DNA of 13,393 bases from Stephanodiscus triporus (taxonomy: Eukaryota; Bacillariophyta; Thalassiosirophyceae; Thalassiosirales; Thalassiosiraceae), in the NCBI GenBank assembly GCA_036939755.1, contig JALLAZ010000938.1, positions 1 through 13,393 of the forward strand. The letters run 5' to 3'. Positions 1 to 6,780 of the stretch are shown in pieces (the first letter of the stretch is position 1; the number at the start of each line of letters is the position of its first letter). A program made the position numbers and the translations under genes. The notes beneath the pieces are model-generated. The model saw only the letters and a program-made list of their open reading frames with translations, did not search any database and was not told the origin of the DNA.

Positions 1-900
1 TTGTTGTATGCTCAAAAGCCGGGAGTGGGGCCCTGTGGCGGCCGTAGGACGACGGTGACCATCATTAGGGGCTCCAGACCAAGATCTCCCGCCATTTTTT
101 TTTCAGAAAATTCTGGCAGGATGGCTAATTTGCAGTACTTGGAAAATGGGGGTGGTGATATGTCAAGACCGCACATCAAAAATCTCATCTCGCCAATTTT
201 TGATATTGCAACCCCTCAACGCATATCTGAATCATGGCCAAAATTGTCGAGACCATGGGAGGATTTCCAAACCCTCCCACAATGGAATCGTAGGTTTCGG
301 CAATGTTAGAACATCACAAATTTCCTGGGTGATGTTCTAACATCGCCAGTTCTTTTCTAATGCACCTCCCTGCTGAGGCTGAGATATCAGCACTTCCAGC
401 GTAAAAAAAACTATTTTTGAGTAATAAAATGGTGATGCTCTGGCCGCTTGCCTCCCCCCCTCCCTCCCCATCCTAGAGCTCCCCCCCCATCGAACCATCT
501 TCCCTAAGGGGTCCCATGCAAGGCACGCGCCATCGGGTTGGGTGGCGCCGCTGTTGGTTCCATTGTTTTGGGCGCCGAAATGCAACCCATCGAAAAACAG
601 AGGGGGGGGCGGGGTCTTGGGCTTAGGTGGCCACCGTTTGATTTGGAAACCCAACAATCAACCGAAAGTCGGCAGAAGCGTAAGGGGGGGGTGATAGAGG
701 CAAGGCACGCTGAGCGGCAAGCGAGGGAGAGGGCGTTGGTGTATCATTTGGGGGTGGCGAATAAGGTGACAAAAAGAATAAAACAAAAAAATACATCGTG
801 GCCTTAGATGGCCGCCAGCAATCAGCAAAACAACACACAACAGTCAACCAAAAACAGCGGCCGCGATGGAGGGGACTATGGAGGGGACGTGCAACGAGCG
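1..900. other. Intergenic DNA with G/C homopolymer tracts, no confident gene
   Basis: I recognise no gene here. The open frames on both strands lack family motifs and mostly begin at TTG or GTG. Visible structure: a perfect 15-bp hairpin at 303-343, C-runs around 450-490, G-runs at 602-616 and 684-691 (the first could form a G-quadruplex), an 11-bp direct repeat GCAAGGCACGC at 518-528 and 700-710, and a 12-bp tandem duplication ATGGAGGGGAC(T/G) at 866-877 and 878-889. The base composition is skewed and patchy, unlike the gene core. Confidence 0.5.
303..343. repeat. Perfect 15-bp inverted repeat (hairpin)
   Basis: ATGTTAGAACATCAC at 303-317 is followed by an 11-nt spacer and its exact reverse complement at 329-343. 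No T-tract follows directly and no coding frame is linked to it, so a terminator role is not supported. It may be a relic of a small foldback element or an RNA hairpin. Confidence 0.7.
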
Positions 901-1253
901 GGAGGCGCGGGGGAAGTGGGGTACCATTGTTTTGATGGCATTATAAGTTGAGAAGAGGTAAAAACTGAAATAAAATTGTTGAGTTTAGTGATTAATTTTT
1001 TCTTGGCCGGTTTTTACTATTTAATTAAACCCCGCCACACCGCCCTCGGTCAGCCCCTTCCGCAGAGGCTGCCGGGGTGGGGCGGCTCAAAACATCAAAG
1101 CCATGCCGCTAGACCGGCGACCGGCTCAACCATGGTGGTGGTGTTTGTTTTAGGTAACGAGCAGTTACCATACTAATTCCTACGCATAAATACATTAAAA
1201 CTAGTTCCCGCCAATTTTACAGCACCCCCCAGACCATGGTGTCCGCCTCTCCG
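901..1253. other. Intergenic, with one GC-rich hairpin
   Basis: No supported gene. An AT-rich stretch (about 940-1028) passes into a GC-rich block at 1029-1086. There CCGCCC at 1040-1045 and CAGCC near 1051 can pair with GGCTGCC at 1067-1073 and GGGGCGG at 1078-1084, giving an imperfect GC-rich hairpin. I see no tRNA or snRNA signature. Confidence 0.4.
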
Positions 1254-1491
1254 TAGCCCCCTTGACCCACTTGGAGTTGGAACCATGCCCCCATGCTTTA
1301 GGGGCATCTTCCTCAAGTGCATGGGAACAACCCCTATGCTTTTCATGTCTCACCTAAAGGTAGTTTGACTTTTGCAATACATTTAACAGCGGGGGGGTGC
1401 TATTCGACAAACTTTTTGCTAGCTTTTGCTAGTAATACAGTGGTAGCCCCAAAGGCCCACTTAGAAATGAAATCATGCCCCCATATTTTAG
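1254..1491 (+). repeat. Diverged 48-bp direct repeat, 190 bp apart
   Basis: Positions 1254-1301 and 1444-1491 align without gaps at a fixed offset of 190 bp. About 37 of 48 positions are identical. Both copies share TAGCCCC, CCCACTT and CATGCCCCCAT and end in TTTAG. This suggests an old tandem duplication of a unit of about 190 bp, or two relics of one repeat family. No coding frame spans both copies convincingly. Confidence 0.6.
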
Positions 1492-1497
1492 TATTGC

Positions 1498-1640
1498 TGC
1501 CATCGCCGCCACCGTTGTCGCCGCTACCATTTTTGCCACTACCATCTTCACCACAACCATCGTCACCACTATCACAAGTGGATGGCAGCGACAGCAATGG
1601 GCATTAATGACGTGGACAAAGACGTGACAACGTCGTCCAC
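1498..1640. repeat. Imperfect trinucleotide-rich low-complexity tract
   Basis: The sequence runs through degenerate CCN/ACC triplets (CCGCCACCG, CCACTACCATC, CCACAACCATC and similar), with period 3 visible by eye. It creates open frames rich in Pro/Ser on the plus strand and in Gly/Asp/Ser on the minus strand. These are expected by-products of the triplet repeat, so I do not call a gene. Confidence 0.5.
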
Positions 1641-2365
1641 CCCAATGTCATCGTCCCGATGTCAACCACAATGATGCACGACCATCCACAGCCTTGTGCC
1701 TCCTTCCCTCCAGGAACTTGTGATCACTTTCCCGCACATCGCCACCGATATCACCTGGTCGAAGGCCGCCGTACAACAGCCTTGCTCTTGCATCATCATT
1801 GTCCTCCCCGAAAACGATGATAAATGTGCCCCCATGGCGTATTCCATCACCCTACCACCCATCATCCCGTCCCCGTTGTAGTCCTCGAGGTCCAACGCGA
1901 TAATGTCCCCCATCAATGTTCTTCAGCAAGCGACGATCGGCAACACGCCGACGCAAACCTGAAATGCAAGCAAATGTCGAACGCCATCGTGTTTGTCATC
2001 ATCACAGTGACAAGCAACGAGGGACAACGCGCCTGGCGTTGATGCGCGCAAAAGCGCAAAGAGTTTCACCATGGTTATTGTGTCCGGAGCCCGTGAGGGG
2101 CTCGTCTTAGCTACTATTAGAAACTGCAACATTAGATTACCATAGAAGCAGAAGAAGCACAGCATAGGCATAAGTTAAACATGCCCACCCACCCACCCCC
2201 CCCACCCCCAGAACTTCAGCTAGCTGAGCGGATGGATATTCGAAAAGTTACTAATCGCCAACGGAGCTCGAAAAAAAACTGGGAGCATAATATCTGCACC
2301 CGTAGGGGTAAAGCTGTTAAAGTAGTTGTAGGTAGTGTTGATGTTGAGGGGAGATCTTTGTTGGA
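1641..2365. other. Intergenic, no recognised gene
   Basis: No family motif, tRNA or clear exon is visible on either strand. Short open frames (for example 1696-1881 plus and 1662-1916 minus) overlap one another and look like random opens in a slightly GC-rich, His/Pro-biased stretch. A C-rich run lies at about 2184-2209 (CACCCACCC followed by CCCCCCC). Confidence 0.4.
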
Positions 2366-2530
2366 TCTGTCGCAGCTAATAACGACTATTCCCGAATCTC
2401 GGCTTTAACCAGGTAGTTACTGGAATAAATCCACATCCGTTGGGCCCATTGGGTATTTTTTGAAAACTACCTGGTTGAAGCCGAGATATGGGAATAATAT
2501 TGTACTCTATTCGATATTAGCTGCGGCAGA
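2366..2530. repeat. Foldback (long inverted repeat) element
   Basis: The inner arms are 2387-2418 and 2465-2496 (32 nt each, 29 matching), separated by a 46-nt loop that holds the palindrome TGGGCCCA at 2441-2448. The outer arms are 2366-2385 and 2511-2530 (20 nt, 18 matching). The right arm carries 13 extra bases around 2497-2510 relative to the left. The structure looks like a small MITE-like or foldback element. I could not identify target-site duplications or a transposase. Confidence 0.75.
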
Positions 2531-2590
2531 GCTTTCTGCGACTCTGCCACTCCACTACTTAATCTCTGGACACGTGGATGTTTACTGTAG

Positions 2591-2863
2591 AGTGGTTCCG
2601 GTACATATGACGAAACTTCCAATATTTGTGTCACAGTTCGTGCGGCATCTACCAGCACTCAGAGTGTACTACACTCTACTTACATAATATTCCGAGTGTC
2701 CGAAGCTTCTTCTGTTGGATTTGGTGGTTTTGAGACAAACTCACAATTTGGTTGGCCAGTATTTAACGAAGTGGAAGAAAAACATCTGCTCGTGAGGCTG
2801 TTGAAAGCGTTTGACCGTTCTGGAATCAATATTGAGTTATATCTTTCCTACCAAACGAAGTGA
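2591..2863 (+). pseudogene. Coding-like open frame without start codon (unknown remnant)
   Basis: A frame open for 90 codons from just after the TAG at 2588-2590 to TGA at 2861-2863. It has no Met at all. Its composition looks like a real globular protein (for example the segments GFGGFETNSQFGWPVFNEVEE and HLLVRLLKAFDRSGINIELYL). I do not recognise a family. It could be a decayed gene, an exon of a gene whose other parts are lost, or chance. It lies 60 bp beyond the foldback element. Confidence 0.25.
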
Positions 2864-2924
2864 CGTGTCCGCAACTAACAGCCACGTCACATAACGGAAT
2901 CAGGAAAAATCATCGTCTCGAAAT

Positions 2925-3071
2925 ATGGTCGGAATTCGTTTTAATCATTTTCACCTGGGAATTCATACTAAATCGCCAAAAGAACTTCAAACCAAAGATA
3001 CCACCACAGAATTCGGCTTTCAGGAGGAGGGCCACGAATTTTTTGACATGCCCGAAGCCAGTCGTACGTAA
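2925..3071 (+). pseudogene. Short coding-like ORF ending at a GTAAGT donor-like site
   Basis: An ATG at 2925 opens 48 codons with protein-like composition (HLGIHTKSPKELQTKD, then FGFQEEGHEFFDMPEASRT) and stops at TAA 3069-3071. The sequence there is CGTAC followed by GTAAGT at 3068, a good splice donor. It may therefore be an exon fragment rather than a complete small gene. I found no convincing partner exon downstream. It is in a different frame from the 2591-2863 remnant, so the two may be pieces of one frameshifted gene. Family unknown. Confidence 0.2.
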
Positions 3072-3442
3072 GTTTGTACCAAGCTACTATTCCCCGATCC
3101 AAAAAGAGGTCTGGGGAAGGACGGACATGACGTCGAGTGTTCTTTGACATTTTTTAATCACATCCAATCCAGCAGATCTTGGCCATGTTGTTGATTGATA
3201 CGACCAGATCAAGAATGCCATTGATGCAATTACTTTATGCAGCCTACATTAAATACAGTCTTCCGATAGCTTGATAAATAACTGTCGATAGCTTGATAAT
3301 CGTCCTCGGTCGAGTTGCCAATACTCTCGAATCTACTTCCAAGTTTGGTCGTCATTGCCAATTTGCCAACCAACCGCCGTCGGCCATTTCTTGTTTTGCT
3401 CGACGCAGAACATATCATAGTCTTCCATTTCTTCTACTTTAA
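3072..3442 (+). promoter_or_regulatory. Upstream region of the CAMK-like kinase, with twin 14-bp repeats
   Basis: This stretch precedes the kinase ATG at 3443. The 14-mer CGATAGCTTGATAA occurs twice in the same orientation, at 3264-3277 and 3286-3299. The spacing is 22 bp start to start, close to two helical turns, and the sites lie 145-180 bp upstream of the ATG. Such phased direct repeats are typical of transcription-factor sites; that role is an inference. The last 25 bases before the ATG are pyrimidine-rich. No TATA box stands out. Confidence 0.4.
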
Positions 3443-5299
3443 ATGGAAGCATCATTCTCAACAGCTGAGGAGATCTCGTTGTTGAGCAATCAATCCGCTG
3501 CGTCGGCAGCGAGATCCACCTACTGGGTGGCACCGTTACCCGTCGCAACTTCTGCTGACAACGGTCCACTCAAACTCACCCTATCAGCCTACTGTCGGCC
3601 GGAGACCGCGGTCCGTCTCACCGACGCCTGTCCTACTCAACTGATACACACTAAATATGAACTCCTTGACCCGTCCCGCTGCAGGACGCTCGGACACGGG
3701 GCCTCAAGCACGGTCAGACTAGCCTATCGCCGGAGCGACGGTGAGCCCGTGGCGGTCAAGACGATTGCCAAGCACGATGCGCTGGGTCTGTGGAGCAAGA
3801 CGAACCGATGGCAACTAGACGAGCATAAATCCTTGTCATCCTCGAGGGATGCTTTGGGGGAGTTGAGGCAGCAAGTGAAGAGAACACCAAGACTTGATGA
3901 GGTGGACGTCCTTATGTCACTAAGGGATAGTCCCAATGTCGTCCAGTTGCTTGATGTGTATGAGACGCATCAGGAAGTACAGTTAGTATTGGAATATTGC
4001 GAGGGCGGAGACCTATTTGACTGTATCAAGAGACGGAAGCAGCGGGAAGCGGAGCCAGATGTAACCAGTCCGCCCCCCCTCATACATGGAAGCTTTACCG
4101 AGCTTGAAACGGCAACGGTCGCCAAAACGTTGCTTAGTGTGTTGCGAATTCTTCATTCAAGGAACATCGTGCATCGGGATATTAAACCCGAGAATATTTT
4201 GCTCATGGAAGAAGATGACTGCATGGATCAACTTGGAGCAGTAAAATTGACGGACTTTGGACTAGCAAGATTGTTGCACGATGATAATGAATTATCTTCT
4301 TCCAAGGCAAGTGTAGTTTCAGAGGAGCTATCATCGAAGCTACGCAGCAGGGCATACAGCCGCGTCGGTTCTGACTACTACGCTGCCCCCGAAGTTCACA
4401 TGGGATTGGGATACGACACGCCAGTCGATATTTACTCCCTTGGTATCACGTTGTATGTATTGCTCTGTGGCACACCTCCCTCCTCAACGTCATACTTCAA
4501 GTCAGAAGATGCAGATTTTTCAGATGGAGATTCAAGCTGCGCGGCATCTGTGTGCGAAGATATCTCTCACTCAAGTGAATGCTCAAGTTCGTCAGAGCTG
4601 TTCCCATCTGAGCTACAGATTTCGCCCTTGGCCCAAGATCTCATATCCAAGATGATTCATCCTGATCCTGAAAAGAGGATTGTTGCTTCAGAGGCATTGA
4701 AGCATCAATGGATCATCAATCATTCGGTTCATGAAGATACAGCGAAGGTGATGCGTGTTACTTCAAGGCTTTCTTTGTGTTCGAGCAGTGACAGTTTAAG
4801 GCCGAGGACATTGTCACGAGCTGAGTCTGAGTCAATCCTTCGAATCGGACCTGCTCTGTCTGTGATACCGCCAAGTAACTCTCCCATGCCGATGGTCGCC
4901 AAGGTCCCAAGTGCCGGCCAAACTCCTGATGCTTCCATCATTCCCATGCCTTTCACTCCAAATAAAAATTCTACAGCGATTGGCCTCACCCTTGCTGATG
5001 TTTGCAGCAAGCTTGCCCCCTTGGTAAATCAGCTGCAGCATCAGAGGAAGCGAAGACGCTGTCATTCTCATGGTGAAATTTCGTGTCTTGTGTCTTCCAG
5101 GAAGAATTCACGAAGATGTGCTGTAGATAAACAGTCCAAGAAGAAGCGAATTGCACATGCCAAGAAAAAAGCTTGCATGGAGCTCGATGTGGTGCACACT
5201 TCGACCATGTTTGCACATAATAGGATAGAGCGGAGATTCAAGTCGCCTACTCTGTTTTACGGACCCCTATTGCCTCAACAGTCCAAAAGCCCAGCCTGA
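3443..5299 (+). CDS. Serine/threonine protein kinase, CAMK-like
   Basis: A 618-residue intron-free eukaryotic protein kinase. The glycine loop GHGASSTV lies at 84-91, with Ser at the third Gly position as in many CAMK kinases. The ATP-binding Lys is 106 in VAVK, the probable helix-C Glu is 153, the catalytic loop HRDIKPEN is 244-251, DFG is 271-273, and RVGSDYYAAPE ends the activation segment near 317. The helix-F motif reads DIYSLG (329-334) instead of the usual DxWSxG. All catalytic residues are present, so it should be active. The VGSxYYxAPE form and PEN catalytic loop favour the CAMK group; no EF-hands follow. Insertions lie between beta-3 and helix C (about 108-150), before helix E (198-218), in the activation segment (281-305, Ser-rich) and an acidic Ser-rich stretch before helix G (350-390). 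The C-terminal tail (about 430-618) is disordered and basic, with nuclear-signal-like KRRR (536-539) and KKKR...KKK (567-577). The exact subfamily and substrate are not recognisable. Confidence 0.9.
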   Translation: MEASFSTAEEISLLSNQSAASAARSTYWVAPLPVATSADNGPLKLTLSAYCRPETAVRLTDACPTQLIHTKYELLDPSRCRTLGHGASSTVRLAYRRSDGEPVAVKTIAKHDALGLWSKTNRWQLDEHKSLSSSRDALGELRQQVKRTPRLDEVDVLMSLRDSPNVVQLLDVYETHQEVQLVLEYCEGGDLFDCIKRRKQREAEPDVTSPPPLIHGSFTELETATVAKTLLSVLRILHSRNIVHRDIKPENILLMEEDDCMDQLGAVKLTDFGLARLLHDDNELSSSKASVVSEELSSKLRSRAYSRVGSDYYAAPEVHMGLGYDTPVDIYSLGITLYVLLCGTPPSSTSYFKSEDADFSDGDSSCAASVCEDISHSSECSSSSELFPSELQISPLAQDLISKMIHPDPEKRIVASEALKHQWIINHSVHEDTAKVMRVTSRLSLCSSSDSLRPRTLSRAESESILRIGPALSVIPPSNSPMPMVAKVPSAGQTPDASIIPMPFTPNKNSTAIGLTLADVCSKLAPLVNQLQHQRKRRRCHSHGEISCLVSSRKNSRRCAVDKQSKKKRIAHAKKKACMELDVVHTSTMFAHNRIERRFKSPTLFYGPLLPQQSKSPA

Positions 5300-5483
5300 T
5301 TCTTTACCATACCAAGCTCATTTTCATTATTCTATAGTGCAACAAGTTGGTGTATTTTGCAATTCAGATGATTTGTCTATTGGTATATCTTTTGTATCAG
5401 TAAAAATGTTCTTTAAGTAAATGCTCTATTTTCTTCAACAATCAAAGCCTAAACAACATGACGTAGGAATTCTCCAATTCCAT

Positions 5484-6291
5484 TCAAGCAATCATGTCAT
5501 CGGCAATCACTTTGGCCTTATCAGCGCCATACAAATGTTCCCCAAGAGCGAGGGCGAACTTGAGGGCAGTGCCCGGACCTTTCGACGTAATCAAATTGCC
5601 CTGGACAACCACATCATCAGCGACAGGCGAAGACATTAACTTTAATAATCCTGGTGCAGGATAACAAGTGGCGCCCTCCCCAACCAATCCCTTGCCGGCA
5701 AGAACAATAGCCGGAGAAGCGCAAATAGCACCATATGCCTTCCCGGCGGCTTGTTGTTTTTCAAGGATAGAAATAAGTGCTGCCGAATCACGAAGATGCT
5801 CAGCTCCTGGCATTCCTCCCGGCAGCGCCACAAGATCCCAGTCTTGTCCAGTGGCCTCATCAATTGAAATGTCAGCCATAATCTGTTGAAAGATGCGCAC
5901 GTGAAAATCCATTCCGTATTAAATACATTCGTATTCGTAGGAATTCGCACTCAAACAAATATTCAATCGCGTCACATACTTTGATACCCCGGCTCATCTT
6001 GCACAAAAGTTCCCCACCAGGCTTGACCGATGCAACCACTACCTCGGCCCCAAACCGGGTGAGCGTATCAGTGATACACGTCGTTTCGATCTCCTCGCTA
6101 TCGTCGGCGATAGGAACGAGAACTCGCTTTGCGAATGATGACATGCTCAAGGTTGTTGATGAGGACGATGAAAAGCTGTTCTGGAAGTGGTTGTTGCTGA
6201 GGGGAGCTACGCGTAGGGCGCGGTAGGCTGCGAACGCGGATGATGATGATAATCTCCCGATCGATAGGGACAGTGCCATTATGGTTTTCAT
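5484..6291 (-). CDS. DJ-1/PfpI (ThiJ) family protein, two exons
   Basis: Exons are 6291-5980 and 5882-5484, giving 236 aa. The intron 5883-5979 (97 nt, phase 0) runs from GTATGT to CAACAG. The join reads SRGIK|IMADI, as expected for DJ-1. The conserved acid is Glu69 in SEEIET, the nucleophile is Cys158 in AICASPA on the nucleophile elbow, and SKGPGT (204-209) is the typical C-terminal motif. The His used by animal DJ-1 near the active site is replaced, the segment reading ATCYP (175-179), as I recall for plant-type DJ-1. Family members act as redox-sensitive cysteine proteins, with glyoxalase/deglycase activity debated. Residues 1-49 precede the core and contain SSSSAFAAYRALR (15-27), resembling a heterokont plastid presequence; Met50 is a possible cytosolic start. 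I chose the ATG at 6291 because it gives this full presequence; further in-frame codons lie upstream, so it is not proven. The gene converges with the kinase and diverges from the MAPK. Confidence 0.9.
5883..5979 (-). other. Intron of the DJ-1 gene
   Basis: Donor GTATGT at the 5979 end and acceptor CTTTCAACAG ending at 5883, read on the minus strand; 97 nt, phase 0. Joining the exons restores the DJ-1 motif order without gap or insertion. Translating through it instead yields unrelated sequence and breaks the domain. Confidence 0.9.
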
Positions 6292-6780
6292 GGTCTGCCG
6301 CCCTTCTCCACAGAGAAGTGTCAGTGACAGCGAAAAAAGATATGGTATTGTAGGGTCTCCTACGTAGATATCTACCATCGAGGCGTTGATGGTACTACAG
6401 TCTCCAGTACAATTGCACCAGGGGAAAAATCGAGATTTTCCCTTTGTACTGTTCCTACAGTAGCTGTCCACGAGAAGCTAGGGGAAGCTAGTGGTTCCCC
6501 TTACAAAGGGAAATATCTCGATTTTTCCCCTTGTGCAATTGTACTGGAGACTGTAGTAGTACTACTCTATGATATCTTTTTTCCTCAGCGCGAATCCAAG
6601 AGAGTGAATGAAAGTGACGGACACAAACCACCATGCCGCGGTTGGTGAAACTAGATATCTAGCTATGCCGACCAACCCACCACCAAAGTTCTTGCGAAAT
6701 CGGGAGCCTGGCAGTGCAGATGCCTTTGATTAGACCATAAACCATAGCGAATTTGTTCGTTATTACTTTCTTTGAAAAAC
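6292..6780. promoter_or_regulatory. Divergent promoter region between DJ-1 and MAPK
   Basis: This 489-bp spacer lies between two divergent start codons, so it must hold both promoters and 5' leaders. About half is a complex foldback element (6332-6583). Two 12-bp palindromes share the core TAGATATCTA: GTAGATATCTAC at 6364-6375 and CTAGATATCTAG at 6651-6662. Another palindrome, TGTCAGTGACA (6319-6329), abuts the element. The second 12-mer sits inside a larger inverted pair, GGTTGGT (6640-6646) and ACCAACC (6670-6676). No TATA box is evident. Whether the sites are bound by regulators is inference. Confidence 0.5.
6332..6583. mobile_element. Foldback/MITE-like element in the divergent promoter
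   Basis: The arms at 6392-6448 and 6502-6562 are almost perfect reverse complements over 57 bp: one substitution, one 3-nt and one 1-nt indel. The 53-nt loop itself carries a 7-bp stem (AGGGGAA 6480-6486 with TTCCCCT 6495-6501) and a direct repeat GAAGCTAG. Further out, the 12-mer GAAAAAAGATAT (6332-6343) has its exact reverse complement at 6572-6583, which suggests terminal inverted repeats of an element of about 252 bp. No clear target-site duplication and no coding capacity. Because DJ-1 starts at 6291, part of the hairpin may be transcribed in its 5' leader. Confidence 0.7.

Noticed and set aside
1..309. Open frame from the left edge
   Set aside because: It has no recognisable motif, a TTG start and overlapping competing frames. 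I cannot distinguish it from chance.
1317..1607. Pro/Ser-rich protein on the plus strand and Gly/Asp-rich protein on the minus strand
   Set aside because: Both frames are by-products of an imperfect trinucleotide repeat.
6772..6780. MAPK start three codons upstream
   Set aside because: That codon is TTG. The first ATG is at 6781, with an A at -3.
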